IMG/VR virus record: IMGVR_UViG_3300031873_000356
Span: 1 to 45,978 of that record
Length of the DNA stretch: 45,978 bases
Direction: 5' to 3' (one strand)
DNA from: a virus
This document shows, one piece after another, positions 16,834-25,929 of this stretch. Made by a program: the position numbers and the translations under genes. A model generated the notes under the pieces. That model was not told the origin of the DNA and did no database searches. It saw nothing but the letters and a program-made list of their open reading frames with translations. Position 1 is the first letter of the stretch; each line of letters opens with the position of its first letter.

Positions 16834-17577
16834 TTATTTACCATAAAGTTCGTTTAACCATTTTTCGATGTATGGTTCCAGAAAGTCGCACTGTTCGTTC
16901 ACGGACATGTTTCTATTATCAACGACCAAGGAAAATTTATTTTTATCATAACTATCTAATACAGTTTCAGAAGAATGTTCGTCTTTTCCCGCCACGTTTC
17001 TCAATAATCTCACGGTGATTCCACCAATCTCGTTAATGGCATTTATTTCATTGGGAAAACGACCATCTGTAATTAAAGCTAATTTAACATTATCGTTCTT
17101 GATTTTGTTAATGGTGGCATTAACCCACGCATTATCGCACATTTTTCTTACTATATCTGTTCCAAAATATTGAAGAACCGATCTTGCTTTCATCTTTTCA
17201 TTTGCGGGAATCTCTGTTCTATCTTTTGGGAAAATAGGCATATCTATCCAAAATAAATTTGTTAAAGAATTCTTTTCCTCTTCTGTGCCATAGCATTGTC
17301 CATGACTTAAACCGAAAACATTAATGCAAAAATTCTTTAATTCGTCTGCAAATGAATATATTTTAATTTCTGAATTATTAAATATTTTATTGAATTCACC
17401 TTCTTCGACAGTGAAATAATGATCGTTTTTTCTAGCCTCAAGTAGCCCTAACTTATTTATCTTGAAATCCTTTATATTACCATTTCTCTTTAAAAAAGAG
17501 GCTGCGATAAAATTTGCCGCCGTATTCTTTCCAGAGCGCTTTTTGCCAGACAAAGCTATTATGAGTTTATTTGACAT
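16834..17577 (-). CDS. Deoxynucleoside monophosphate kinase
   Basis: 247 residues, resembling phage dNMP kinases (T4 gene 1 type). ALSGKKRSGKNTAANFIA is the P-loop, SFADELKNF the nucleotide-binding segment, MKARSVLQYFGTDIVRKM the conserved core, and LALITDGRFPNEINAI the Walker B and base region. It phosphorylates dNMPs to dNDPs for phage DNA synthesis. The C-terminal region is ordinary for the family. Ribosome site AGGGATAATTAA precedes the ATG. The stop abuts the RecB-like gene start. Confidence 0.8.
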   Translation of the reverse strand: MSNKLIIALSGKKRSGKNTAANFIAASFLKRNGNIKDFKINKLGLLEARKNDHYFTVEEGEFNKIFNNSEIKIYSFADELKNFCINVFGLSHGQCYGTEEEKNSLTNLFWIDMPIFPKDRTEIPANEKMKARSVLQYFGTDIVRKMCDNAWVNATINKIKNDNVKLALITDGRFPNEINAINEIGGITVRLLRNVAGKDEHSSETVLDSYDKNKFSLVVDNRNMSVNEQCDFLEPYIEKWLNELYGK

Positions 17578-17587
17578 TTAATTATCC

Positions 17588-17803
17588 CTAATAAGTATAA
17601 CGATCATTAATTCTGTCTCTACAATCTTCGCACAAAATAATTCTTTGTTCTTTTTTGTATGCAGGAATATCTAATCCTACGTCTTCTACGGTTCGTCCTT
17701 CTTTCCTCTTTGCGTCTCTTTTACAAATAGAACACAATAATCCAATTTTCTTTTTTGTTGTTTTTAATAGCTCTCTTTGGGATCTGAAAATCTTTCTAGA
17801 CAT
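17588..17803 (-). CDS. Small zinc-ribbon protein
   Basis: 71 residues with LLCSICKRD and ILCEDCRDR (two CxxC pairs about 35 apart), a basic N-terminus (SRKIFRSQRELLKTTKKK) and no other domain. Probably a small nucleic-acid or protein-binding zinc ribbon. The start at 17803 has the clear ribosome site TTGGAGGATAATTAAA; the frame extends further upstream but that part overlaps the primase gene. It lies between primase and dNMP kinase. Confidence 0.65.
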   Translation of the reverse strand: MSRKIFRSQRELLKTTKKKIGLLCSICKRDAKRKEGRTVEDVGLDIPAYKKEQRIILCEDCRDRINDRYTY

Positions 17804-17804
17804 T

Positions 17805-18941
17805 TTAATTATCCTCCAATAAAAATTCTTTATTATTTTCTTGTAATATTTTCCCAATCTTTTCTTGAATATCTTCTTTTCCCATTTCGGCAACATCGTT
17901 CGCTTCGTTTAAATCTATATTTATGATTCGGAAATAATAATTTAATTCCTCCGATAGTTTTCTAGTAGCATTTTTACCTGCCTCGTCATTATCCATTGCT
18001 AAAATTAATGTTAAAGCACCCGCTTTTTGAAGCAATAATCTTTGATGTTTGGACATGGAACAACCCATTAAAGATACGCTGTTTTTAATTCCATTTTCTT
18101 CAAGCTTCCAAACATTGCCAGGACTTTCTACTATGGTTGCCGTTCCAGTTTTTGAAATATTGTATTTGGCAAAATTATAATTATATAGGTGTAACTCTTT
18201 TTTCATTCCCCTGGAATGTAACCATTTGCTGTAGAACAAAGACCTTTCTTTCGGCGGACATTCAATTGTTGGATTATGATATAACCCGCATGTCTTGCAT
18301 TTATCCCAAATACTTCTCCCCGAAAATCCAACAACGTATTTTCCAGAATCATCTAAAATTGGAAAGAACGCCCTTTCAAAGAATAATTTTCCTTTTTTAT
18401 TACATGATGAAATATAATATTTATCTATGATATTTTGAGATATTCCGCGACCAGGATAATATTTGGTATCTTTTCTCAACAAAGGAAGGACTTCTGACAA
18501 TAACGGAAATCCATTTTTCTCTACTTTTTTCTTCTTTTTATATTGTTTAATAATTTTAAATATCTCTATATTTTCGGCGGTCCCCTCGTTAAGTTTAAGA
18601 TTTGACAGATTTAAAACCGTGGCCGCAAAAGATACCGATTCTACGAATGAAAATGGACGATTTAATTTATTGGTCATTGTACCGCGAATAAGTCCGAATA
18701 CACTATTAGAATTACCGGAAATTGTAGATTTATCACAATTTTTTGTGTTACAGTGCCAATGTTGTGTCCGCGTTGCAAAATAAAACGATCTAGAATTGTC
18801 TCCGTTGTGACAAGGACATTTTCCCTGTAAATAATCAGACCGTTCAAAATATTCTACACCAAGAGCATCTAATATCTCTGTTATTCTCTCGCAAGATCTG
18901 TCTTGGATGTAATTAATTTCGTTTGTATTAAAGTGTTTCAT
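17805..18941 (-). CDS. dnaG: DnaG-type DNA primase
   Basis: 378 residues. The N-terminal zinc-binding domain reads GKCPCHNGDNSRSF ... WHCNTKNCD. The RNA-polymerase core has YYPGRGISQNIIDKYYI and FERAFFPILDD. The TOPRIM fold has TATIVESPGNVWKL (Glu) and LILAMDNDEAGKNA (DxD metal pair). It is shorter than bacterial DnaG because the helicase-binding C-terminal domain is missing. It makes RNA primers for the phage fork with the DnaB-like helicase encoded just upstream. The first 14 nt overlap the end of the intervening HNH gene. Confidence 0.85.
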   Translation of the reverse strand: MKHFNTNEINYIQDRSCERITEILDALGVEYFERSDYLQGKCPCHNGDNSRSFYFATRTQHWHCNTKNCDKSTISGNSNSVFGLIRGTMTNKLNRPFSFVESVSFAATVLNLSNLKLNEGTAENIEIFKIIKQYKKKKKVEKNGFPLLSEVLPLLRKDTKYYPGRGISQNIIDKYYISSCNKKGKLFFERAFFPILDDSGKYVVGFSGRSIWDKCKTCGLYHNPTIECPPKERSLFYSKWLHSRGMKKELHLYNYNFAKYNISKTGTATIVESPGNVWKLEENGIKNSVSLMGCSMSKHQRLLLQKAGALTLILAMDNDEAGKNATRKLSEELNYYFRIINIDLNEANDVAEMGKEDIQEKIGKILQENNKEFLLEDN

Positions 18942-19983
18942 TTGTCATCTTGTCTCTTTTAATATATCTATTGCATTTAAAACACAACAAAGATAGATTT
19001 TCTAAATCAAATAACTTTAATAATTCTTCTTTTGTCTTTGTAGAAGAGGTTGGAATAATATGATCAACATCAAATGAATTTATCTCATAAGAGATATGGC
19101 ACATTGGGCAACAATTGTTTTGAAAACTTCTAATATTCTCTAGGTGATCGTCTAATTGCTTGTTATTATAGGGCAGGGATTTAGAAAAACCAGTTTTATT
19201 TTTATCTTTTAATCTTAAGCTATTTAGAGCACCCATTAGCTTGCGATTATATTTGCGTATAGTTAAAGATTTTTTGTCTAGATTATTTCTTCTGTTATTT
19301 GCTTGCTCTTTTGGCGTAGCCCACCTACAATTTTCTGGCGAATAGCTATTAATTAATTTATTGTTATTAATTCTATCCAGAGAAAGTCCCGGAGGACATT
19401 CTCCCATGTCTTCTAAGAAATTTTTAAATCCATTTGCTTTATCTAGCCACCTATCGCAAACTGTTATTCCGCGTCCACCATAGTCTTTATAATTTGATGT
19501 TTTTGAATTTGTACATCTATTTTTCATTTGTTGATAACTATTATATGTTGGGGTATTTTTGTAACCATGTCTAAAACTTTGTTTGCTTATCAATTCTTTT
19601 TGAAGACACCCGCAACTTGTTGTATCCCCATTTTTAAGACTATCTCCCCTAATTATTTTTTCTTTTCCACAATCACACCTACACAACCACAAATAACTCC
19701 CGTGCTTATCTTTCCCTGTTGATTTTATGACTATCAATCTTCCAAATCTCTGTCCAGTTAAATCAATGAATCTGTTTTTATTTCTTTTTATCGTTTTATC
19801 TTTTTTAAGACATCCACAACTTCTTGTATTACCCAAAACAAGACTACCTCCAACAATTATTTTTTCAGTTCCGCAATCGCATTTGCATAACCACATAGGA
19901 TACCCATGTTTATTTTTACCAACATATTCTTTGGCGATTAGTCTATCAAATCTTTTTCCTGTTAAGTCAATTATTTTTCTCAT
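18928..19983 (-). CDS. Double-HNH endonuclease with duplicated DLTG zinc module
   Basis: 351 residues between helicase and primase, overlapping both. Two consecutive DLTG...CDCG...SCGCL modules (residues about 1-60 and 72-130) precede YNSYQQMKNRCTNS, YKDYGGRGITVCDRW and GLSLDRINNNKLINSYSPE (first nuclease core). After a linker comes a second, different HNH domain: NNCCPMCHISYEINSFDVDHIIP ... LSLLCFKCNR with classical DH and CxxC pairs. It looks like a DLTG-type homing endonuclease fused in frame to a separate HNH nuclease. Starts by ATGA overlap with the helicase stop. Confidence 0.8.
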   Translation of the reverse strand: MRKIIDLTGKRFDRLIAKEYVGKNKHGYPMWLCKCDCGTEKIIVGGSLVLGNTRSCGCLKKDKTIKRNKNRFIDLTGQRFGRLIVIKSTGKDKHGSYLWLCRCDCGKEKIIRGDSLKNGDTTSCGCLQKELISKQSFRHGYKNTPTYNSYQQMKNRCTNSKTSNYKDYGGRGITVCDRWLDKANGFKNFLEDMGECPPGLSLDRINNNKLINSYSPENCRWATPKEQANNRRNNLDKKSLTIRKYNRKLMGALNSLRLKDKNKTGFSKSLPYNNKQLDDHLENIRSFQNNCCPMCHISYEINSFDVDHIIPTSSTKTKEELLKLFDLENLSLLCFKCNRYIKRDKMTNETL

Positions 19984-21410
19984 TCAATCTGCTCGTTCAA
20001 AAATGATTGCGTGCTTTGACTTAGCATTTTACCCTCTCGAATGCTCGATCTCGAAAAATCCACTATTAAATTAATATAGTCGCCGCTAGCATGGCCTCCT
20101 CCATATCGCGTGTCCGTAACAACTAGTTTCATTGTCCCCTTATTTGGCCCGTCCTCAATAAGTTCTTCTTGTGATTTCTTTTTTAAGATAGTGAAAGAGG
20201 AGCATAGCCAAAGTATTCTGTCTGAGCCAGAGATAACTTCTGCCCCCTCGCGGTCTATTCCTTCTCGATTTAATTGCACGCTAGCTAATACTGGTATGCT
20301 CCACTTAACAGCGAAATTATGTAGTGCCGTTACTAGGAAGCCTAGCAACTGAGTTTCCTGAAGATTGTGACGGAGGTTGTCCGCATTCATGAGCTTCAAA
20401 TAATCGTATATGCACAATGCTGGCTTTGCAAGGCCACTATCTAAAAACCCCACATTTTTTATTAACCATCTTCTCGCTAAAGACAAACTTTGCTCTATTG
20501 ATTGTCCTGCAATATTTACATGTGTAATAGGTAATTTTTTTATTTCTTCTATTTTAGATAACATGATTTTATTTTCTTCGTCTATTGTTGAAAATTTCCC
20601 AGTTTCAACATTTTCTAATTTTATTCCTGTGACAAGCGATATCAATCTATCTTGCTGCGCTTCTTTGCTCATTTCTGTATCTAAATATAAGACAGGGATA
20701 CCTAATGTCGCCATATTTTTTGCTATATTTAAACACATATTCGATTTTCCAACTTTCGCTCTCGCCCCAATCACATTGACGCAAGATCTTCTAAAGCCTC
20801 CGCCTATACAAGTATCCCAATTTTGGAACCCCGTTGGTAAACCAACGAGATCCTTTGGATCATCTGCCAATGCCTTTAATCTTTCTTCTAAATCATTATG
20901 TACTAAAACCAACCCCTTATCCTCGGAGTTCAATTGGCTAGTAAATTCAAATATTGGATCTTCTAATTTCCCTATAATCTCATCTATTTTTTCCTGCCCC
21001 GTGATTTGTTTTAAATCTTCTATAATACCATTCGCACACCCAATGCTTTGTCTTGCTAAAGACAATTTATATACTTGTACTGCTATAGATTTGGCATTGT
21101 TATATGTTGGAGTATTTGCAAATAATGCTTCCAGATATTCTGATTCTTTTGAGTTTCCATCAAATTTATTATAATTGAATGTTTTTGCATTTGCTGTTAT
21201 GGTTGGCCCATCAAACTTACTTAAATTCTTTTCATGAACAAGATGTTTAATTATAGAAAATATCGTTCTATTTATTGACCAATAGAAATCCTTAGTATCT
21301 AAAATTTCTTCAATATCTATAAGAAGATCTGCGCCATGATTTAGAATAGCAGATAAAACTGATCGCTCACACCCCGAATCATTTAAAATAGACGCCTCTT
21401 GTTTATTCAT
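19980..21410 (-). CDS. dnaB: DnaB-like replicative helicase
   Basis: 476 residues. The N-terminal helical domain (CERSVLSAILNHG ... FYWSINRTIFSIIKHL) is followed by the RecA-like motor: GLPTGFQNWDTCIGGG, Walker A NVIGARAKVGKSNMCLN, VLYLDTEMSKEAQQDRL, Walker B-like ALCIYDYLKLM, ILASVQLNREG and YGGGHASGDYI. A hexameric 5'-3' helicase for the phage fork. A ribosome site (GGAAAAGTAA) precedes ATG 21410. The gene overlaps the zinc-ribbon gene upstream by 8 nt and a homing endonuclease downstream by 4 nt. Confidence 0.85.
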   Translation of the reverse strand: MNKQEASILNDSGCERSVLSAILNHGADLLIDIEEILDTKDFYWSINRTIFSIIKHLVHEKNLSKFDGPTITANAKTFNYNKFDGNSKESEYLEALFANTPTYNNAKSIAVQVYKLSLARQSIGCANGIIEDLKQITGQEKIDEIIGKLEDPIFEFTSQLNSEDKGLVLVHNDLEERLKALADDPKDLVGLPTGFQNWDTCIGGGFRRSCVNVIGARAKVGKSNMCLNIAKNMATLGIPVLYLDTEMSKEAQQDRLISLVTGIKLENVETGKFSTIDEENKIMLSKIEEIKKLPITHVNIAGQSIEQSLSLARRWLIKNVGFLDSGLAKPALCIYDYLKLMNADNLRHNLQETQLLGFLVTALHNFAVKWSIPVLASVQLNREGIDREGAEVISGSDRILWLCSSFTILKKKSQEELIEDGPNKGTMKLVVTDTRYGGGHASGDYINLIVDFSRSSIREGKMLSQSTQSFLNEQIE

Positions 21411-21975
21411 TTACTTTTCCATTGATCGTATCCTGCAAACACTTTGGACACTTTTGCCCAAAATCTTTGCTTTCTTGTCTATCTGATTCAAAATTTTGCT
21501 CACACTGTGAACATTTTACATCATATTTCTTGGAAGGACTTCTTTTTGTTTTTCTCTCTTTGGTTATTGCTGCTTTTTCTTTGTTTTTATTTATTTCTTC
21601 TAATGGAATGTTGTCATCTGTTATTGGTTTCGTATCATTACCATAATATCCTTTTTTAATATGTTGTGAAATTGCTTCACCTATTGGTTTACTTAACATT
21701 GGCATAGGTTCGGTTAATGATGGAGTTTTACATTCTTGAAAACTTCGTTCTTTATTTTTAGCTTTCGGCGTATAAATAGCTCCCTCTGGATTTAACGTGA
21801 TTATTTTTTTATGCCTATTAATTATTTCTTCTATTTCTTGTATTAATTTGTTGGGTGATTCAATTATTTCATTTGCTTTAATTAATTCTCCAGTGATCGC
21901 CTCATACCCCTGGCAAACTAAAGACCAATTATTAGCGATGATTCCATTTTTAATAAGTTGTATGGGACTATCCAT
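21403..21975 (-). CDS. Conserved phage hypothetical with C-terminal zinc ribbon
   Basis: 190 residues. The N-terminal region (IIANNWSLVCQGYEAITGE) resembles a short segment I associate with phage proteins next to replication genes. The middle is charged and low complexity (KNKEKAAITKERKTKRSPSKK). The end has a ribbon: VKCSQCEQNFESD ... QKCPKCLQD. Possibly DNA-binding, perhaps a helicase accessory given its position immediately before DnaB; that role is a guess from context. Ribosome site GGAGATAAAAA precedes the ATG. Confidence 0.6.
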   Translation of the reverse strand: MDSPIQLIKNGIIANNWSLVCQGYEAITGELIKANEIIESPNKLIQEIEEIINRHKKIITLNPEGAIYTPKAKNKERSFQECKTPSLTEPMPMLSKPIGEAISQHIKKGYYGNDTKPITDDNIPLEEINKNKEKAAITKERKTKRSPSKKYDVKCSQCEQNFESDRQESKDFGQKCPKCLQDTINGKVNE

Positions 21976-22387
21976 TTTTTATCTCCAAATTACGTTGACG
22001 AATTATATTTTGCATATTTTGTGCATAAAACTCAATTCGGCGAGACAAATAAATTATTCTCGACAATCTTAGATCCACCTTCTGTTGAATTCTGCCGCAC
22101 TTAGCTTTATCTTCATTAAAAAGTTTGTTCGTAACATTCTTGGACCATTTTAAATATCCTTCTGCTTCGTTGCTCTTTTTTTGAAGAAAAATTAAATATT
22201 GTGAAAGCATAAATGAATATTCACAAAGTCTCATTGTTGTTTCTAATCTAATTTCTTCTATTGATAATTCGAGTATCTTTTCAATCTCTGATCTATTAGA
22301 TTCTTTAAAGGAAAGACACAAAGATTTTTCCCATGCCGTAAGATCGTCGTTGTATTTTTTGTACTCTTCGTCAAAATTATTTGTCAT
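21968..22387 (-). CDS. Helical phage hypothetical protein
   Basis: 139 residues, predicted almost entirely helical: EIEKILELSIEEIRLETTMRLCEYSFMLSQYLIFLQKKSNEAEGYLKW and so on. The LxxE...CxEYxxxLxQY pattern is familiar from small phage proteins encoded beside PD-(D/E)XK nucleases and helicases, but I know no function for it. The likely start is ATG 22387 (a TTG nine bases upstream is possible). It overlaps the VSR-like gene upstream by 11 nt and the next gene by 8 nt. Confidence 0.6.
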   Translation of the reverse strand: MTNNFDEEYKKYNDDLTAWEKSLCLSFKESNRSEIEKILELSIEEIRLETTMRLCEYSFMLSQYLIFLQKKSNEAEGYLKWSKNVTNKLFNEDKAKCGRIQQKVDLRLSRIIYLSRRIEFYAQNMQNIIRQRNLEIKNG

Positions 22388-22733
22388 ATATTTCAATCAA
22401 TTTCAAGTGATTAAGCAAACACCACGCTATTTTACGCTCATCACGATTTTTCTGATTGTTAAAATCAACAATAGTTCGATGAAAAAATTTGGTATATATC
22501 TTGTGTTGCCTTCCTTGAATCTCTATTACAAGTTGACGAGAGGGAATAAAGAGATCAAGATAAAGCTTTTCGATAGGTATGTAAACTTCTTCATAGATAT
22601 TGTCAGAAGGATATTCTTCCTTTAGTTGTTCTTTAATTCTTGTTTGAAATTTTGATCTCTGATAAGTTTCTTTTAATAGGTATTTTTTTAAATTTATATT
22701 AATTTCTGATCCATCATATATTTTAACAATCAT
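22377..22733 (-). CDS. VSR/DUF559-like PD-(D/E)XK nuclease
   Basis: 118 residues. The core reads YIPIEKLYLDLFIPSRQLVIEIQGRQH, i.e. D...(E)xQ(G), the active site of VSR-like and DUF559-like nucleases. The rest is NNQKNRDERKIAWCLLNHLKLIEI, which matches the helix after the core where the family has K..D..K...L...G. Likely a nicking or junction-trimming enzyme for recombination. It is in one operon with RecA-like and helicase genes. The ATG follows the stop of the broken GIY-YIG gene by one base. Confidence 0.7.
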   Translation of the reverse strand: MIVKIYDGSEININLKKYLLKETYQRSKFQTRIKEQLKEEYPSDNIYEEVYIPIEKLYLDLFIPSRQLVIEIQGRQHKIYTKFFHRTIVDFNNQKNRDERKIAWCLLNHLKLIEIYDK

Positions 22734-22734
22734 T

Positions 22735-23688
22735 TTATTTTCTTTTTTTATATTTTCTAATCGGAGTTGATAAAGCCCTTTTTAATGACCATCCCGCTTT
22801 ATTCAGTCTATACTGTAGTGTTTGGGGACTCATCTTATATTCTTGTGCCAAATCTGTAATACATTGTTTCTTATTTTTATAATCATAAAATTTATTTCGT
22901 AGTTTACAATTTTTGGGGGAATAATTACCATTGTTATTGATTCTATCAAGAGATTTACCCTTTGGTATTTCGCCAATATCCTCTAAAAAATTTTAAAATC
23001 CATTTTTATTATTAGACCATCTTTTACAAACCGCAATCGGAGGATTTCTTCCTCCGTAATATTTATAGGCTGGATGATTTTTGTTGGTGCATTTTTGAGC
23101 CATTCTTCTCCAGGTGTTATATGTTCTTGATGTTTTATCATTTGTACTATGACCATGCCTTATTCTTAATTTGCTTGCCTCGCACGCCATTTCTTTCTGT
23201 AAACACCCACAACTTTTAGTGCTACTATCTTTAAGACTTTTCCCGGCAACAATTGTTTCTTTACCACAATCGCATATACATTCCCATAAATAATTACCTC
23301 CCTTGGTTTTACCATTAGGTTTTATTGCAATAAGTTTTCCAAACCTTTGTCCAGTTAAGTCAATGAAGCTTCCTTTTCCTGGGGCTTGGGGATCAGAAGA
23401 AACATTAAAACCTGTTTTTCTATTGCAATAATTGGTGACGTCAATCCACCATTTCTCTCTCGCGTATAAATCTTTTATGTTATAAATATTTTCAATAATC
23501 TCGTATCTAAAGTTTTTCTCTCCATACCTATTCCATGAATTTTGTAAATATAGATTATAATGTTTATTTTTACGTAAAAATCTTATGTGATCTTTCAATC
23601 TTCCGTCAATATTTACGCTACTTCCTATATAAAATTTATTATTATTTTTACATATAATTTTATAAATACCAGATATATTATTCATCAT
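22735..23688 (-). pseudogene. GIY-YIG plus DLTG-HNH homing endonuclease with internal ochre stop
   Basis: 318 codons when read through. Residues 1-90 are GIY-YIG (SGIYKIICKNNNKFYIGSSVN), then DLTGQRFGKL, CICDCGKE...KSCGCL, YNTWRRMAQKC and YYGGRNPPIAVCKRW. A TAA at 22993-22995 interrupts the frame where relatives have Lys (GF-K-NFLEDMGE). Downstream, the same frame continues as NFLEDIGEIPKGKSLDRIN and ends GWSLKRALSTPIRKYKKRK. This is a one-base nonsense change (AAA to TAA), not a frameshift. The GIY-YIG and zinc parts survive as a 231-residue product; the HNH core and HTH are lost unless translation restarts. Confidence 0.8.
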
Positions 23689-23693
23689 ACCAA

Positions 23694-24737
23694 TTATTTT
23701 CTTTCAGGGAGCAATATATCTCTTATCTCTTTGTCAAATTTTTCAATATATTGAGGATTACTTTTAAAGTATTCACGAACCTTTTCAAGTCCCTGTAATT
23801 TAATAGGGTTGCCATCTGCGTCTAGTATTGATGGAACAATAAACCAACTTGCACTTTTTTGAATCAAACCAAGATTTTCTGCATTGATTAAAATATCTTT
23901 TATGCGATCTACACCCTCACCAAAGCGAAGAGGAACGGCGCAGGGAAGGAATGGTTTACCTAAAGCAGAACATATCACGGTTATCATCGCGTCGTGCCCG
24001 GCAGGTGCGTTAGTCTCCGGGTCTTTATCCCATTGTTTAGCCCAGTTACAAGTAAGCCATACGCTGCAAGCATAACCTATTGCGAGCCCTCCTTTAGTCT
24101 CGAATTTCTTTCCCATAGGCTCCCTACTAGTCATTAGCTGCGAAATAAAGAGGACGATAGAATTTGTATCATCTATTGTTTGTTGAACTTTCCTGAAAAA
24201 GCTGGCAAGAAGTTTAGGTGTCCCGCTCATATCCCGCGATTCGCCCAGTAATTCTGATTGCTCGGCGAGCGTGCTGAGTGCGGCAATGCTGTCTATAACA
24301 ATTACACTTTTCTTGTTTTCTTTTATGGTTGTCTCAATAATACGCAACCACTCTTCAGCGCTTAAAACTTTATCTGGCGTAGATTTTATAATATTTAATT
24401 TCTCTGTATCCAGACCAGAAATAGTTTTTAAAAGACTGTTAGATAGACGTCGTTCGATATCAAAATAAAACGCCGGTCTACCAGAATCAAGAGCATTTTT
24501 TAAAATTTCCAAACAAATTGAAGTCTTTCCAATTTTCGCTTTCCCCGAAATAAGACATGTGCAACCATCAGGAATCCCCCCGCTCAAACTAATATCCAAA
24601 GACAACACCGTCTTAAGAACATCCCTCTTCTTGTCTATAATTTCACTAGCCTTTTGGATAATACCAATTCCATATTGACGTTCTAAGTATTTGTCAAATG
24701 ATTCGTCCACAACCTTTTCTTTAGATTTCTTAGCCAT
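23694..24737 (-). CDS. RecA/UvsX-like recombinase
   Basis: 347 residues. CLISGKAKIGKTSICLEIL is Walker A, AFYFDIERRLS carries the RecA-type Glu region, SVIVIDSIAALSTLAE is Walker B, and SIVLFISQLMTSREPMG with KFETKGGLAIGYACSVWL matches the L1/L2 DNA-binding loop regions. It lacks the bacterial RecA C-terminal domain and is closer in length to phage UvsX-type strand-exchange proteins. It would drive recombination-dependent replication and the repair events that homing endonucleases rely on. GGAAAATAATG is the start context. Confidence 0.85.
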   Translation of the reverse strand: MAKKSKEKVVDESFDKYLERQYGIGIIQKASEIIDKKRDVLKTVLSLDISLSGGIPDGCTCLISGKAKIGKTSICLEILKNALDSGRPAFYFDIERRLSNSLLKTISGLDTEKLNIIKSTPDKVLSAEEWLRIIETTIKENKKSVIVIDSIAALSTLAEQSELLGESRDMSGTPKLLASFFRKVQQTIDDTNSIVLFISQLMTSREPMGKKFETKGGLAIGYACSVWLTCNWAKQWDKDPETNAPAGHDAMITVICSALGKPFLPCAVPLRFGEGVDRIKDILINAENLGLIQKSASWFIVPSILDADGNPIKLQGLEKVREYFKSNPQYIEKFDKEIRDILLPERK

Positions 24738-25176
24738 TATTTTCCAGTTCTTTTATTAAAGAGATTTTATTTTTATTTCCAGTATCTACATATCTTGCAT
24801 TTTCTTCCGGAGAAAAGATACTCATAACCATTTTTTCATCATTTGTTTTTCTTTTCTCTATTTCTCTTCCATATAAAATATTTAATTTTTTAATTATTGT
24901 ATTTAAAGTTTTTTTAGCTGAAAGAGATTTAATCCAGCTATCTTTAATTATTCCTATTAATAACTTTTGAATTAAAGAATTATTAAAGTCTGTTAATTTA
25001 CTTAAATTGCCTATGCCTCGAATTTCTCTTGGATACTTTTTGGCCCAATAATTATTGCTTTTCCAAAAACGGGGACCGAGTTTCTTATCCATATTTAAAC
25101 AAACTAATTCGATGATATAATTTTTGAAATCTATTTTTAAACCTGGGGTTGTTGGTGAATCAAATGATTTTTCCAT
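24730..25176 (-). CDS. Hypothetical protein, 148 aa
   Basis: Basic, mostly helical protein (LGPRFWKSNNYWAKKYPREIRGIGNLSKL, then SLSAKKTLNTIIKKLNI). No recognised domain. It overlaps the RecA-like gene by 8 nt, so it is probably co-translated, and a DNA-binding or recombination-mediator role (as with UvsY next to UvsX) is conceivable from position only. There is no sequence evidence for that. Confidence 0.5.
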   Translation of the reverse strand: MEKSFDSPTTPGLKIDFKNYIIELVCLNMDKKLGPRFWKSNNYWAKKYPREIRGIGNLSKLTDFNNSLIQKLLIGIIKDSWIKSLSAKKTLNTIIKKLNILYGREIEKRKTNDEKMVMSIFSPEENARYVDTGNKNKISLIKELENNG

Positions 25177-25178
25177 TT

Positions 25179-25595
25179 TTATTCTTCATTACAAATTAAA
25201 AAGAAACCAGCTTTCTCTTTGGTTCGTTCTTCTGTTCCGACATTTTCACCACTATTACTATCAATCCAGAACAATTTAACTATATTACCATTATAATATC
25301 CAACACAAGTTCCCTGCACCTCTACATTTCCCATAAAGATTTTTACCATCTTTTTACCGAAGCAATATCCCTTTTGATTTTCGGGCATGGAAAAGGTTTG
25401 ATTTCCTTCGATAAGTCTAAAATCTACAATTTTTAGGTCTGGATTTAATTGTAAAAATTGTTTTAATCTTATCCATGAATGAGGTCCATCTTTTCTTTCG
25501 TCTTGAAACACCTCTTTTTTATTAGACAAAGTTGCAACATAATATTTATTAGAATTTTCTGGAACTACAAAACTTATCAATTCTTCATTATTCAT
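25179..25595 (-). CDS. Hypothetical protein, 138 aa
   Basis: Unrecognised soluble protein, mixed alpha/beta, with SNKYYVATLSNKKEVFQDERK, HSWIRLKQFLQLNPDLKIVDFRLI and VQGTCVGYYNGNIVKLFWID. No transmembrane segment or cysteine pairs. A ribosome site (TGGAGTAAAAAAGA) precedes ATG 25595. It overlaps the preceding gene by 8 nt. One of four small unknown genes (24730-26258) between the recombinase and a zinc-ribbon gene. Confidence 0.5.
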   Translation of the reverse strand: MNNEELISFVVPENSNKYYVATLSNKKEVFQDERKDGPHSWIRLKQFLQLNPDLKIVDFRLIEGNQTFSMPENQKGYCFGKKMVKIFMGNVEVQGTCVGYYNGNIVKLFWIDSNSGENVGTEERTKEKAGFFLICNEE

Positions 25596-25929
25596 TCTTT
25601 TTTACTCCAGAACATCTTTCGTCATCGGCTTTCATACTTTCTCCAGGGGTCATTACCGTACATCCATGTTCTGCCGCAATTGGATTTTTTACCTTTATGC
25701 TCATAACATTAACATTTGTAGATTTATTAATTTTTGAAGACGAAGAAGATGTCGGTTCTGGTTCTTTGTTAGCAAATGTATTTATAAATTCTTCCACCAC
25801 GGTTGTACATTCATTAAAAAATTTCAATTTACTTTTGGTTTGTTTTAAGGGTTTATCGTTTTTATAAAAAAGTTTTCGGTCTAAAAATTTTGAAAAATCA
25901 TCAGACAGTTTTTTATCTACATATTTCAT
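25588..25929 (-). CDS. Hypothetical protein, 113 aa
   Basis: Unrecognised. The N-terminal half is basic and helical (KYVDKKLSDDFSKFLDRKLFYKN), followed by a Ser-rich linker (PEPTSSSSSKINKST) and a short C-terminal region (IAAEHGCTVMTPGESMKADDERC). A strong ribosome site, AAAGGAG, lies upstream of ATG 25929. It overlaps both neighbours by 4-8 nt. Confidence 0.5.
   Translation of the reverse strand: MKYVDKKLSDDFSKFLDRKLFYKNDKPLKQTKSKLKFFNECTTVVEEFINTFANKEPEPTSSSSSKINKSTNVNVMSIKVKNPIAAEHGCTVMTPGESMKADDERCSGVKKNE

Noticed and set aside
20410-21174. Long open frame on the plus strand (254 codons)
   Set aside because: It is antisense to the DnaB helicase, which has clear motifs; its translation has no family pattern and a low-complexity hydrophobic look. 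All other plus-strand frames are similar shadows.
22980-23000. Frameshift in the GIY-YIG/HNH gene
   Set aside because: The frame after the stop is the same as before it; the length to the next conserved residue is unchanged. It is a nonsense substitution.
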